DNA of 64,000 nt. Source: DASRBO01 sp035653595 (lineage in GTDB: Bacteria; Actinomycetota; Acidimicrobiia; Acidimicrobiales; JAJPHE01). The translations under genes were made by a program, and so were the position numbers. Shown piece after piece: positions 25,068-34,126 of this stretch. Where the stretch lies: contig DASRBO010000040.1 of NCBI GenBank assembly GCA_035653595.1, positions 1 through 64,000 on the forward strand, read 5' to 3'. The notes beneath the pieces were generated by a model. The model saw nothing but the letters and a program-made list of their open reading frames with translations, searched no databases and was not told the DNA's origin. Position 1 is the first letter of the stretch. The number at the start of each line of letters is the position of its first letter.

Positions 25068-26372
25068 ATGCCCGCCGAGGATCTGATGGAGAAGGTCGTC
25101 AACCTGTGCAAGCGGCGCGGGTTCATCTTCCCCTCGGCCGAAATCTACGGCGGCTTCCGCTCCACCTACGACTACGGGCCGCTCGGGGTCCTGATGCTCC
25201 GCAACGTCAAGGACGCCTGGTGGCGGTCCATGGTGCAGCTGCGTGACGACGTGGTCGGACTCGACGCGTCCATCCTGTCGACGCCGCGCATCTGGGAGGC
25301 CTCCGGGCACCTGGCCAGCTTCACCGACCCGCTGGTCGACTGCCGCAAGTGCAAAGAGCGCTGGCGGGCCGACCAGATCAGCGGGGTGTGCCCCAACTGC
25401 GGGTCGACCGACCTCACCGATGCCCGGGCGTTCAACATGATGTTCAAGACCTTCGTCGGCCCGGTGGAGGACGAGTCGTCGGTGGCGTACCTGCGCCCGG
25501 AGACGGCCCAGGGCATGTTCGTGAACTTCCTCAACGTGGTCCAGACGACCCGCAGGCGGCCGCCGTTCGGCATCGCCCAGGTCGGCAAGTCCTTCCGCAA
25601 CGAGATCACCCCTGGCAACTTCGTGTTCCGGACGCGGGAGTTCGAGCAGATGGAGCTCGAGTACTTCGTCCCGCCCGGGGACGGCCCGAGGTGGTTCGAG
25701 TACTGGTGCAACGAGCGCATGCAGTGGTACTCGGATCTGGGCATGCCGGCGGACATGCTGCGTCTGCGCCACCACGATCCCGACGAGCTGAGCCACTACT
25801 CCTCCGGCACCGCCGACGTTGAGTTCACCTACCCCTGGGGTTGGGGCGAGCTCGAGGGGATCGCCCAGCGCACCGACTACGACCTACGCCAGCACAGCGA
25901 CCACTCCGGCGTCCGCCTCGAGTACTTCGACCAGGCCAGTGGCGAGAGGTACCTGCCCCACGTCGTCGAGCCGGCGGCCGGGGCCACCCGCACCATGATG
26001 GCGTTCCTGCTGGCCGCCTACGACGAGGACGTCGTCGCTGGCGAGGCGCGGACGGTGCTCCGCCTCCACCGCCGCCTGGCCCCCTACAAGGTGGCCGTGC
26101 TACCCCTGTCCAAGAAGGAGCCTCTGGTCGATCTGGCCAAGGGCGTCCTGCACCGGCTCCAGGCCCACTGGTTCTGCGAGTACGACGAGACGCAGTCCAT
26201 CGGCCGCCGCTACCGGCGCCAGGACGAGATCGGGACCCCCCTGGCCGTGACCGTGGACTTCGAGAGCCTCGACGACCAGGCGGTCACCGTTCGGGACCGC
26301 GACACGACCGAGCAGGTCCGGGTCCCGATAGACAAGCTGGTCGACGAGGTGAGGGACCGGCTGGCCTTGTGA
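25068..26372 (+). CDS. glyS: Glycyl-tRNA synthetase, homodimeric class II type
   Basis: A 434-residue synthetase charging tRNA-Gly. It has the N-terminal FPSAEIYGGFRSTYDYGP, a four-cysteine zinc-like module (DCRKCKERW and VCPNCGS), motif 2 (QVGKSFRNEI, RTREFEQMELEYF), RPETAQGMFVNF, and a C-terminal anticodon-binding domain starting near VAVLPLSKKE. This is the alpha-2 type shared by actinobacteria and eukaryotes, shorter than plant and animal forms. It follows recO by 46 bases but probably has its own leaderless promoter. Confidence 0.94.
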   Translation: MPAEDLMEKVVNLCKRRGFIFPSAEIYGGFRSTYDYGPLGVLMLRNVKDAWWRSMVQLRDDVVGLDASILSTPRIWEASGHLASFTDPLVDCRKCKERWRADQISGVCPNCGSTDLTDARAFNMMFKTFVGPVEDESSVAYLRPETAQGMFVNFLNVVQTTRRRPPFGIAQVGKSFRNEITPGNFVFRTREFEQMELEYFVPPGDGPRWFEYWCNERMQWYSDLGMPADMLRLRHHDPDELSHYSSGTADVEFTYPWGWGELEGIAQRTDYDLRQHSDHSGVRLEYFDQASGERYLPHVVEPAAGATRTMMAFLLAAYDEDVVAGEARTVLRLHRRLAPYKVAVLPLSKKEPLVDLAKGVLHRLQAHWFCEYDETQSIGRRYRRQDEIGTPLAVTVDFESLDDQAVTVRDRDTTEQVRVPIDKLVDEVRDRLAL

Positions 26373-26433
26373 GGGCGGCCCGCCCAGGTCATTAGGCTTC
26401 CTTCAGCTATCCGGCCAGAGCAGGGAGGCCCCG

Positions 26434-29079
26434 TTGCCGTTCGTCTTCTCCTTCGACCACAAACACCGTCGGCCGCCGATGCAGATGAAAGACCTCCTGG
26501 GCGGCAAGGGGGCCAACCTGGCGGAGATGACCTCGGTCCTGGAGCTGCCCGTGCCCCCGGGCTTCACCATCTCCACCGAGGCGTGCCGGGCCTACATGAC
26601 CGGCGGGTGGCCGGACGGGCTGAGCGGGGAGGTCGACAGGCACCGGGCCAAGCTGGAGAAGGCCATGGGCAAGCGCTTGGGGGACCCGGCCGATCCCCTC
26701 CTCGTCAGCGTGCGCTCGGGGGCCAAGTTCTCCATGCCCGGCATGATGGACACGGTGCTCAACCTGGGCCTCAACGACGAGTCGGTCGAGGGCCTGGCCA
26801 AGCAGACCAGCGACGAGCGCTTCGCCTACGACTCCTACCGGCGCTTCATCGCCATGTACGGCAGGATCGTCCTCGGGATCGAGGGCGACGAGTTCGACGC
26901 CCTGTTCGAAGCGGCCAAGGAGCTCGCCAACACCCGCTCGGATGCCGAGGTGCCCCCCGAGCTGCTCCGCTACCTGGTGCGCTCGTACAAGCAGATCGTC
27001 GAGCGCCGCACCGGTCGCCCCTTCCCCCAGGAGCCCGAGGCCCAGCTCCGGGGCGCCATCGAGGCGGTGTTCTCCTCCTGGAACTCGCCCCGGGCCATCG
27101 CCTACCGCAACCGCGAGCACATCGCCCACGACCTGGGCACGGCGGTCAACGTGCAGGCGATGGTGTTCGGCAACCGCGACGACAACTCAGGCACCGGCGT
27201 GGGCTTCACCCGCGACCCGGCAACGGGGGCCCAGGGCGCGTACGGGGACTTCCTGGTGAACGCCCAGGGCGAGGACGTCGTCGCGGGCATCCGCAACACC
27301 GAGCCGCTGTCGGCCATCAAGGGCCGCTTCCCGAAGATCTACAAGCAGCTCATGGCCATCTTCGAGCGCCTCGAACATCACTACCGCGACATGTGCGACA
27401 CCGAGTTCACCATCGAGCAAGGCAAGCTCTGGATGCTGCAGACCCGGGTCGGCAAGCGCACCGGGGTCGCCGCTCTGCGCATGGCGGTGGACATGACCAA
27501 GGACCGCCACATCCGCCTGTCGAAGCCGGAGGCGGTCCAGCGGGTCACCGCCGAACACCTCGACCAGGTGCTGCATCCGCAGTTCGCCGGGGGGGACCTC
27601 GAGATCATCGCCAAGGGCCTCGGGGCGTCGCCCGGGGCGGCGGTGGGGCGGGCCTACTTCAGTGCCGACGGGGCCGCTGCTGCGGCCGATCGGGGAGAGC
27701 GGGTCATCCTCGTCCGCTCGGAGACCTCTCCCGAAGACGTCCACGGCATGATCGTGTCGGAGGGCATCCTCACGGCCCGCGGCGGTCTGGTGAGCCATGC
27801 CGCCGTAGTCGCCCGCGGGTGGGGCAAGCCGGCCGTGGTCGGGGCGGAGTCACTTCGCATAGCCGGCACCCGCTTCAGCGTCGGCGGCGTCACCGTCAAC
27901 GAGGGCGACCTCATCTCCATCGACGGCAGCACCGGCGACGTGGTCCTGGGAGAGGTGCGCCTGTCGGCGGCCGAGCCGCCCGCCGAGTTCGAGAAGGTGC
28001 TGGCGTGGGCGGACGAGATCCGAGCCGGCCGCCTGGCGGTGAGGGCCAATGCCGACAACGGCCCCGACGCCGCCAACGCCAGGCGCTTCGGGGCCGAGGG
28101 GATCGGCCTGTGCCGCACCGAGCACATGTTCCTGGGGGAGGACCGGCTGCCGATCGTCAGGCGCATGATCCTGTCGGAGGGTGCCGACGAGGAGGCCGCC
28201 GCCCTCGAGGAGCTGCGGGTGGCCCAGAAGGCCGACTTCGAGTCGATCCTCGAGGCCATGGACGGACTGCCCGTCACCGTCAGGCTGCTGGACCCGCCGC
28301 TGCACGAGTTCCTGCCCGACACCGAGGAGATGGCCGTGAAGGAGGCGACCGAGGGCCTCAACGAGGAGGAGCAGCGGCTCTACGAGGCGGCCAAGGCGTG
28401 GCGGGAGGCCAATCCCATGCTAGGGACCAGGGGTGTGCGCCTCGGCGTGGTCAAGCCCGGTCTCTACGCCATGCAGGTGCGGGCGCTGATGGAGGCCGCC
28501 GTGGCCCGGGCCCGGGCCGGCGGCCACCCGGTGGTCGAGGTCATGATTCCCCTCACCGTCAGCCGGGAGGAGATGGCGCTGGCCAGATCCTGGGTCCAGG
28601 GGGCGATCGACGAGGCGGTCAAGTCGGTCAAGAACCCGATCGAGGTCACCATCGGGACCATGATCGAGACGCCGCGGGCGGCCCTGCGCGCCGGCGAGAT
28701 CGCCGAGGAGGCGGAGTTCTTCTCCTTCGGCACCAACGACCTGACCCAGATGACCTTCGGGTTCTCCCGCGACGACGTCGAGGGCCGGATGATGTCCGCC
28801 TATCTGTCGCTGGGCCTGCTCAGCCGGAATCCGTTCGAGACCATCGACCAGGCCGGCGTCGGCGAACTGGTCCGGTTGGCAGTCGAGCGGGGGCGGCGCA
28901 CCCGTCCCGAGCTCAAGCTCGGCGTATGCGGCGAACACGGAGGCGATCCGGAGTCGATCACCTTCTTCGCCGGCGCCGGCCTGGACTACGTGAGCTGCTC
29001 GCCGTTCCGGGTGCCCATCGCCCGCCTGGCCGCCGCTCAGGCGGTCCTGGGGGAGGGGTCGGGCTCCACCACTGCCTGA
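26434..29079 (+). CDS. ppdK: Pyruvate, phosphate dikinase
   Basis: An 881-residue enzyme that interconverts pyruvate, ATP and phosphate with phosphoenolpyruvate, AMP and diphosphate. The N-terminal ATP-grasp domain includes GGKGANLAEM. The swivelling phosphohistidine domain has SHAAVVARG with His455. The C-terminal TIM barrel carries MIETPRAAL, FGTNDLTQM and the catalytic Cys832 in GVCGEHGGDP. The regulatory Thr two residues before the His is Val453. TTG at 26434 is chosen because an AGGGAGG ribosome site lies seven bases upstream. It follows glyS by 61 bases. PPDK without a nearby regulatory kinase fits a role in PEP supply or pyrophosphate-linked glycolysis. Confidence 0.95.
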   Translation: MPFVFSFDHKHRRPPMQMKDLLGGKGANLAEMTSVLELPVPPGFTISTEACRAYMTGGWPDGLSGEVDRHRAKLEKAMGKRLGDPADPLLVSVRSGAKFSMPGMMDTVLNLGLNDESVEGLAKQTSDERFAYDSYRRFIAMYGRIVLGIEGDEFDALFEAAKELANTRSDAEVPPELLRYLVRSYKQIVERRTGRPFPQEPEAQLRGAIEAVFSSWNSPRAIAYRNREHIAHDLGTAVNVQAMVFGNRDDNSGTGVGFTRDPATGAQGAYGDFLVNAQGEDVVAGIRNTEPLSAIKGRFPKIYKQLMAIFERLEHHYRDMCDTEFTIEQGKLWMLQTRVGKRTGVAALRMAVDMTKDRHIRLSKPEAVQRVTAEHLDQVLHPQFAGGDLEIIAKGLGASPGAAVGRAYFSADGAAAAADRGERVILVRSETSPEDVHGMIVSEGILTARGGLVSHAAVVARGWGKPAVVGAESLRIAGTRFSVGGVTVNEGDLISIDGSTGDVVLGEVRLSAAEPPAEFEKVLAWADEIRAGRLAVRANADNGPDAANARRFGAEGIGLCRTEHMFLGEDRLPIVRRMILSEGADEEAAALEELRVAQKADFESILEAMDGLPVTVRLLDPPLHEFLPDTEEMAVKEATEGLNEEEQRLYEAAKAWREANPMLGTRGVRLGVVKPGLYAMQVRALMEAAVARARAGGHPVVEVMIPLTVSREEMALARSWVQGAIDEAVKSVKNPIEVTIGTMIETPRAALRAGEIAEEAEFFSFGTNDLTQMTFGFSRDDVEGRMMSAYLSLGLLSRNPFETIDQAGVGELVRLAVERGRRTRPELKLGVCGEHGGDPESITFFAGAGLDYVSCSPFRVPIARLAAAQAVLGEGSGSTTA

Positions 29080-29864
29080 GCCGGTCCCCGGCGGGCGGCG
29101 CCGGGGGAGCGCGCCATGCTCCTGGCTCTCTCCACCAGCTCGGCCAGGCTCGCCCCCGGCCGGCCCACCAGGGCCGGCACGCCCCGGGCGGCCAGGGCGG
29201 CGGCGGTGGCGGCGCCCGGCTCCAGCGCCTCCCGGCGGGCCACGGACAGCACGGCGAGGCCGGCCCCCACCCCGGCCGCCAAGCGGACCAGGTCGGGCTG
29301 GGGCACCTCGGTGCCCAGGTGGTGTACGTGCCAGCGATCCGACCGGAGGGCCACCGCCGCCATCGAAGCAGGCAGCGAGTGGGCCTCGCCTTCGGGGGTG
29401 GCGACGACGCAGACCCCGCGGGGGCGCCCCCTCGGGCTGATGGAGAGGCGGGCCACGATCCGCTCGCAGATGGCGCTGGCCCGGTGCTCCTCGGCCACGG
29501 TGACCTCGCCGGTCGCCCACTCCTCGCCGATCCGGCGCAGGGCGGGGGCGAGCAGGAGGTCGAGCAGCTCGACGGGGGTGGCGCCCCCGGCCAGCAGACG
29601 CTCGACGACCACCCTGGCGGCGGCTTCGTCGCCGTCGAGGAGGTGGGCGGCGAAGCGTTCGACCAGGCTGGACCAGCTGCGCACCCGCGCCTGACGCGGG
29701 GGTGGGGTGGGCCGGCCGCGCTGGTCGGCCAGCCGGCGCACGTCGGACTCGTCCAGCTCGTAGGAGTTGCCCACCTTCATGGCCGGCAGGGTCCCGTCGC
29801 GCACCCACTGGTAGGCGGTCTGGTAGTGGACGCCCAGGAGGCGGGCGGCGCCGCGCAGATCCAC
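29037..29864 (-). CDS. CarH-like B12-binding transcription regulator with excisionase-type HTH
   Basis: A 275-residue regulator. Residues 1-45 form an HTH (RGAARLLGVHYQTAYQWVRDG, with PAMKVGNSYEL). A helical B12 cap domain (about 62-140) carries Trp116 and then Glu126-His127, exactly the W-x9-EH motif of light-sensing CarH proteins. A Rossmann-type cobalamin domain (about 148-250) holds GEAHSLP, where His162 would be the lower cobalt ligand. CarH-type proteins bind adenosylcobalamin and repress DNA in the dark; light breaks the Co-C bond. The HTH here is of the excisionase type, not classic MerR. GTG at 29864 is divergent from dnaG, and the last 43 bases overlap ppdK tail to tail. Confidence 0.8.
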   Translation of the reverse strand: MDLRGAARLLGVHYQTAYQWVRDGTLPAMKVGNSYELDESDVRRLADQRGRPTPPPRQARVRSWSSLVERFAAHLLDGDEAAARVVVERLLAGGATPVELLDLLLAPALRRIGEEWATGEVTVAEEHRASAICERIVARLSISPRGRPRGVCVVATPEGEAHSLPASMAAVALRSDRWHVHHLGTEVPQPDLVRLAAGVGAGLAVLSVARREALEPGAATAAALAARGVPALVGRPGASLAELVERARSMARSPGAARRGPAQAVVEPDPSPRTA

Positions 29865-29908
29865 CCACCTACTTAGTCACAACCGGAGGGGCGGCGCCAG
29901 CAGCGATG

Positions 29909-29914
29909 TACCGT
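29909..29914 (+). promoter_or_regulatory. -10 box of dnaG (leaderless)
   Basis: TACCGT ends eight bases before the GTG at 29923. The 58-base gap to the divergent B12 regulator must hold both promoters. Confidence 0.4.
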
Positions 29915-29922
29915 CGTCGGCT

Positions 29923-31728
29923 GTGGCGATCGCTGACGAGGACGTGGCCCGGGTGAGGGCGGCCACCGACTTCGTCGCTCTGGCCACCGAGCACATCGCC
30001 CTGCGCCGCCAGGGCCAGCGCTGGGTGGGCCTGTGCCCGTTCCACGCCGAGAAGACCCCGTCCTTCTCCATCAACGCCGAGGAGGGCTTGTACTACTGCT
30101 TCGGCTGCCAGGCCTCCGGCGACGTCATCACCTTCGTGCGCGAGGTCGAGCACCTCGACTTCGTGGAGGCGGTCGAGGCGCTGGCCTCCAAGGCCGGCAT
30201 CCAATTGCGCTACGACGAGGCGGCCGGGGCCGAGCGCCGGCGGCAGAAGCCGCTGCAGGAGGCGATGGAGAAGGCGGTGGAGTTCTACCACCGCCGCCTG
30301 CTGGAGAGCCCCGACGCCGGAGCGGCCCGACGGTACCTGCGCCAGGTTCGGGGCTACGACAGCGAAGTCGTGCGGCGGTTCCGCCTCGGTTGGGCACCGT
30401 CGGAGTGGGACGCCCTGGCCCGCGGGCTCAAGCTCAGCGACGACGTTTTGCGCGACACCGGGCTCGGCTTCGTCAACCGCCGCGGCCGGCGCCAGGACGC
30501 CTTCCGGGCCCGCATCATGTTCCCCATCTTCGACCCCGGCGGCCGCCCCGTCGCCTTCGGCGGTCGCGTGCTGCCCGAACAGGGCGCGGACGGCCCCAAG
30601 TACAAGAACTCGCCCGACACGCCGATCTACTCCAAGCGCCGCACCCTCTACGGCCTCAACTGGGCCAAGGCCGGAGTGGTGGAGGCGGGGGAGGTGGTGG
30701 TCTGCGAGGGCTACACCGACGTCATCGCGTTCTTCCTGGCCGGCCTCCCCAGGGCGGTCGCCACCTGCGGGACGGCGCTGGCCGACGAGCACTTCCGTCT
30801 GATCAAGAACTTCGCCAGGAGGGTCGTTCTCGCCTACGACGCCGACAGCGCAGGCGAGGCCGCCACGGCGCGCTTCCACGAGTGGGAGACCCGGTACGAA
30901 ATTGACATCGCCGTCGCCGCCCTGCCCAAGGGCCAGGATCCGGCCGATGTCGCCCGGCGGGATCCCGAGGCTCTCAAGAAGGCGGTCGAGGAGGCGCTCC
31001 CGTTCCTCGGCTTCCGGGTCGACCGGGTGTTGGAGAAGGCCGACCTCGCCCACCCCGAAGGGCGGGCCCGCGCCGCCCAGGCCGCGTTGGCGGTCATCGC
31101 CGAGCATCCCAACCAGCTGGTACGGGACCAGTACATCATGGTGGTGGCAGACCGCTGCCGCATCGACCCGGCGCGCCTGCGCCAGATGTCGGAATCGGAC
31201 CGATCCCCCCACAGCGCCCCGGCCGAACGCGAGGCGGGACCGGCGCGTTCGGGCCCGACGCGGACGAGGCCGAAGGCGCCCGGCAGCAGCTCCGGTATCG
31301 AGCTGGCGGCGCTGCGCCTGGCCGTCCAGCATCCAGCGGCGGTGGCGGCGCGCATGGAGGAGACCCTCTTCGTCGAGCCGGTCCACCAGGCCGCCTTCCG
31401 TGCCCTGGCAACGGCGTCGACCCTGCACGAGGCGATCGCCGATGCCGAACCGGAGGCGGCCGCGCTGCTGCAGCGGCTGGCCGTCGAGGAGGGCGAAGAC
31501 GACGCCGACGACGTCACTGCCCGGCTAGCCTGGGCCGCTGCTTCCCGTGCACTTCAGGCACTGGAAGCCGAAGCTCGCGTATCAGGTGAGGAGCGCTTGG
31601 CCGACATCGCCCGCCGGACCAGCTGGCTGAAGCTGACCATGGAGTCGCTGTCGGACGGCGCCGAGCGCGTCGGGGCGACCGAGCGACTGGTAGCCTGGCT
31701 GGCGGAACAGGCCGAGGGGGATCGATGA
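29923..31728 (+). CDS. dnaG: DNA primase
   Basis: A 601-residue primase that makes RNA primers for replication. The zinc-binding CHC2 domain has Cys38, His41, Cys59 and Cys62. The catalytic core follows (FDPGGRPVAFGGRVL, KYKNSPDTPIYSKR). The TOPRIM domain has VVVCEGYTDV and LAYDADSAG. A Pro/Arg linker (about 420-450) leads to the C-terminal helicase-interaction domain. The stop overlaps the rpoD ATG (ATGA), giving the classical dnaG-rpoD macromolecular-synthesis pair without rpsU. Confidence 0.95.
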   Translation: MAIADEDVARVRAATDFVALATEHIALRRQGQRWVGLCPFHAEKTPSFSINAEEGLYYCFGCQASGDVITFVREVEHLDFVEAVEALASKAGIQLRYDEAAGAERRRQKPLQEAMEKAVEFYHRRLLESPDAGAARRYLRQVRGYDSEVVRRFRLGWAPSEWDALARGLKLSDDVLRDTGLGFVNRRGRRQDAFRARIMFPIFDPGGRPVAFGGRVLPEQGADGPKYKNSPDTPIYSKRRTLYGLNWAKAGVVEAGEVVVCEGYTDVIAFFLAGLPRAVATCGTALADEHFRLIKNFARRVVLAYDADSAGEAATARFHEWETRYEIDIAVAALPKGQDPADVARRDPEALKKAVEEALPFLGFRVDRVLEKADLAHPEGRARAAQAALAVIAEHPNQLVRDQYIMVVADRCRIDPARLRQMSESDRSPHSAPAEREAGPARSGPTRTRPKAPGSSSGIELAALRLAVQHPAAVAARMEETLFVEPVHQAAFRALATASTLHEAIADAEPEAAALLQRLAVEEGEDDADDVTARLAWAAASRALQALEAEARVSGEERLADIARRTSWLKLTMESLSDGAERVGATERLVAWLAEQAEGDR

Positions 31729-33083
31729 ACGAGGGCGCCCTCTCCGCTCCGGCCGTGGGTCAGGAGGAGCAGTTCGCCCGCCTGTTGGCGGCGGGTCGGG
31801 AGCGGGGCTATCTGACCCAGGACGACCTCATGACGGTCCTCGAGTCGGTCGAGTTGAGTGCAGCCCTGATCGACGCCGTGGTCAGCCGCATCCGGGCCGA
31901 GGGGATCAACTTCATCGACGTCGAGGACACCGACGACCTTGGTGCCGAGGGCGGCGACGGACACGATGTCACCGGATCGTCACCTACCGCGCCCCCCGCG
32001 GCCGGCTCCGAAGCCCAGTCGGCCCAGGCGGTGGTCGTGCCCATGCCCTCCGTCGTCGAACGGGGCGACGCCGGGGCTGGCAAGGCCACCCCCGAGGCAC
32101 CCGCCCGTCGGCGCACCACCGAGGACCGAGGCGAGGACGACGAACGAGGCGCGCCCCTCGGGGCCGATCCGGTCCGGGCATACCTCAAGGAGATCGGCAA
32201 GGTCCGGCTGCTCACCCCGGAGGAGGAGGTGGCCCTGGCCCGCCGGGTGGAGGCGGGCCTGCATGCGGCCGAGCGCATCGCCGCCCTCGAGGACACCTTC
32301 GGCAACCTGGCCGAGTCCGCCGCCATGGCCCAGGAGGAGCTGGTCGTCGCCGACGGGCTCAAGGCCAAGGAGCTGCTGATCGAGGCCAACCTGCGCCTGG
32401 TGGTGTCCATTGCCAAGCGCTACCGCAACCGGGGCATGGCGTTCCTCGACCTGATTCAGGAGGGGAACCTGGGCCTGATGAGGGCGGTCGACAAGTTCGA
32501 CTACACCAAGGGCTTCAAGTTCTCCACCTATGCCACCTGGTGGATCCGCCAGGCCATCACCCGGGCGATAGCCGATCAGGCCCGGACCATCCGCATCCCG
32601 GTGCACATGGTGGAGACCATCAACAAGGTCACCCGCATGCAGCGCTCGATGCTCCAGGAGCTGGGACGGGAGCCGACCTCCGACGAGCTCGCCTCGAGGC
32701 TCGAGCTCACCAGCGATCGGGTCCGCGAGATCATGCGCATAAACCAGGACACCGTCTCGCTGGAACAGCCGATGGGCGAGGAGGACTTCTCCCTGTCGGA
32801 CGTGATCGAGGACCAGGGCGCCATCATGCCGGTCGATGCCGCCACCCGGACTCTGCTCAACGAGGCCATAAAGACCGCCCTGGGCCAGCTGAGCGAGCGA
32901 GAGCAGGAGGTCATGCGCCTGCGCTTCGGACTCGACGACGGGCAGATGCGCACCCTCGAGGAGGTGGGGCGGGTCTTCGGTGTCACCCGCGAGCGCATAC
33001 GCCAGATCGAGGCCAAGACGTTGGCGAAGCTGCGCCATCCCATGCGCAGCCAGCCCCTCCGCGACTACCTCGACGAGGAGTAG
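31725..33083 (+). CDS. rpoD: Primary RNA polymerase sigma factor (sigma-70 group 1)
   Basis: A 452-residue principal sigma factor. Region 1.1 lies at residues about 15-70 (LLAAGRERGYLTQDDL, IRAEGINFIDVE). An acidic Pro/Ala-rich linker of about 80 residues follows. Then come region 1.2 (DPVRAYLKEIGKVRLLT), region 2 (RNRGMAFLDLIQEGNLGLMR, FKFSTYATWWIRQAI), region 3 and region 4.2 (EEVGRVFGVTRERIRQIEAK). ATG at 31725 follows a GAGGGGG ribosome site inside dnaG. The complete regions 2.4 and 4.2 fit -35 TTGACN and -10 TANNNT promoters, as found in this window. Confidence 0.95.
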   Translation: MNEGALSAPAVGQEEQFARLLAAGRERGYLTQDDLMTVLESVELSAALIDAVVSRIRAEGINFIDVEDTDDLGAEGGDGHDVTGSSPTAPPAAGSEAQSAQAVVVPMPSVVERGDAGAGKATPEAPARRRTTEDRGEDDERGAPLGADPVRAYLKEIGKVRLLTPEEEVALARRVEAGLHAAERIAALEDTFGNLAESAAMAQEELVVADGLKAKELLIEANLRLVVSIAKRYRNRGMAFLDLIQEGNLGLMRAVDKFDYTKGFKFSTYATWWIRQAITRAIADQARTIRIPVHMVETINKVTRMQRSMLQELGREPTSDELASRLELTSDRVREIMRINQDTVSLEQPMGEEDFSLSDVIEDQGAIMPVDAATRTLLNEAIKTALGQLSEREQEVMRLRFGLDDGQMRTLEEVGRVFGVTRERIRQIEAKTLAKLRHPMRSQPLRDYLDEE

Positions 33084-33114
33084 CCGGAGCAGCCCAGGAG
33101 GCGCCCGGTGGGAG

Positions 33115-33357
33115 CTACTGGGTTTCGGTCAGGACAGGACCGGTGCCGTTGCCCATCCGAAGATCGACCACATCGCGGGCCCGCTCCATGCCCAGGTCCA
33201 CCACCGCCTTGGCCTTGTCGCCGACCAGCTCCAACGCGTCCGAACGTCGCAGGCGGTCCAGCAGCGAGTTCAGCTGTTCGTACCGCTCGCGCCCGGCCAT
33301 GGCGCCGAGGTAGTACCCGGCGCCGAACCCGACCAGGATGCCCGCCCGAAATCTCAT
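33115..33357 (-). CDS. Small YtxH-like membrane-associated protein
   Basis: An 80-residue protein. The N-terminus (MRFRAGILVGFGAGYYLG) is a short Gly-rich membrane helix, followed by AGRERYEQLNSLLDRLRR and a helical, charged remainder. This is the layout of the YtxH-like or gas-vesicle-GvpP-like small proteins found near sigma factor genes in actinobacteria. The function is not known. ATG at 33357. It converges with rpoD, the stops being 31 bases apart. Confidence 0.65.
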   Translation of the reverse strand: MRFRAGILVGFGAGYYLGAMAGRERYEQLNSLLDRLRRSDALELVGDKAKAVVDLGMERARDVVDLRMGNGTGPVLTETQ

Positions 33358-33571
33358 GCTCCCTGTAATACCCCGTTTACCCGCCGGCCACCAGTGGTGA
33401 TGCCGCTGCCCCGGCCGGAAGCGTCACAGGTTGTGGCCATCGTGCCCATATGGGCGATGGAGGCGACCATCGGGAGCCGGCCAGCGACCGCGGGCGTTGC
33501 GGCTCGCGACCAGCCCGTCTCTGGCCCCTTCAACGGATTCGATCCCGTTGCCGGCGGCGGTGAGGGCCCCC

Positions 33572-33599
33572 CTGACCCGGGGCCGGGCGCTGCTATCTT
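33572..33599 (+). promoter_or_regulatory. Promoter of the tRNA-Asn/tRNA-Met pair
   Basis: CTGACC (33572-33577) and TATCTT (33594-33599) are separated by 16 bases and lie 17 bases before the tRNA-Asn. They make a plausible sigma-70 promoter. The 33358-33571 stretch before it has no supported gene. Confidence 0.5.
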
Positions 33600-33616
33600 G
33601 CGAGCCGCCTTCTTCT

Positions 33617-33688
33617 TCCGGGGTGGTGTAATCGGCAACACAGCGGACTGTTAATCCGTATTTCTGGGTTCGAGTCCCAGCCCCGGAG
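33617..33688 (+). tRNA. tRNA-Asn (GTT)
   Basis: The cloverleaf folds: acceptor TCCGGGG/CCCCGGA, anticodon stem GCGGA/TCCGT around loop CTGTTAA (anticodon GTT), and T arm TTCGAGT. The discriminator is G and CCA is not encoded. Confidence 0.95.
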
Positions 33689-33710
33689 CTGCCCGGCGCC
33701 ACTGGGCCTC

Positions 33711-33783
33711 GGGCCCGTAGCTCAGCGGTCAGAGCGGGCGACTCATAATCGCTTGGTCGCAGGTTCGATCCCTGCCGGGCCCA
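33711..33783 (+). tRNA. tRNA-Met (CAT), elongator type
   Basis: Acceptor GGGCCCG/CGGGCCC is fully paired, so it is not an initiator tRNA. Anticodon loop CTCATAA gives CAT in an ACTCATAAT context like elongator tRNA-Met, and the T arm is TTCGATC. CCA follows at 33784-33786 and may be encoded. A lysidine-modified tRNA-Ile(CAT) is the alternative. Confidence 0.88.
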
Positions 33784-33828
33784 CCACCCCGTCCCCGGCC
33801 GGGGGCAGGCAATCACCCAGGAGCTGCC

Positions 33829-34077
33829 ATGAGCGACGTTCCCGAGGCGGATGCACAGGAGCAGTCGGAGCTGGCCGACCGGTCGTCCGAGGCATCGTCG
33901 GTGGTGCTGCCGGCGTCGCGCGCGGCGGACGTTCCCGTTGACGACGCCATCGAGCAGGCGACCGAGGTGGCGCCCAAGGCCGCCGGCCCCTCGGGCGGGC
34001 GGGACCTCGAGGCGCCCGAGGCCGACTGGATCGAGCAGGAGATCGAGGAGCCCTACGAGGACGACGACGGCGGCTAG
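33829..34077 (+). CDS. Small acidic hypothetical protein, 82 residues
   Basis: A very acidic, Ala/Glu-rich protein with no hydrophobic core. It ends in the run DWIEQEIEEPYEDDDGG and is probably intrinsically disordered. GC at third positions fits coding sequence, and the ATG at 33829 follows CCCAGGAGC (ribosome site AGGAG) at a good distance. No family is recognised. It is placed behind the tRNA pair and converges with the bacterioferritin-like gene. Confidence 0.5.
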   Translation: MSDVPEADAQEQSELADRSSEASSVVLPASRAADVPVDDAIEQATEVAPKAAGPSGGRDLEAPEADWIEQEIEEPYEDDDGG

Positions 34078-34086
34078 GCGCGTCCG

Positions 34087-34126
34087 GCCGCCGAGGACCG
34101 GCGGCGCACCTGGGGGCTCGGGCCCC
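34087..34126. terminator. Two hairpins between convergent genes
   Basis: GCCGCCG-AGGAC-CGGCGGC (34087-34105) and GGGGC-TCGG-GCCCC (34113-34126) fill the gap between the acidic protein gene and the bacterioferritin-like gene. They are likely a bidirectional terminator without T-runs. Confidence 0.45.

Noticed and set aside
26583..29876. A 1,097-codon open frame overlapping ppdK and the B12 regulator
   Set aside because: It is a GC-driven shadow in another frame: Arg/Gly/Pro-rich, no domains, and it crosses two well-supported genes.
33354..33641. Minus-strand frames across the tRNA-Asn upstream region
   Set aside because: They run into the tRNA gene and have Pro/Arg-rich content with no start signal.
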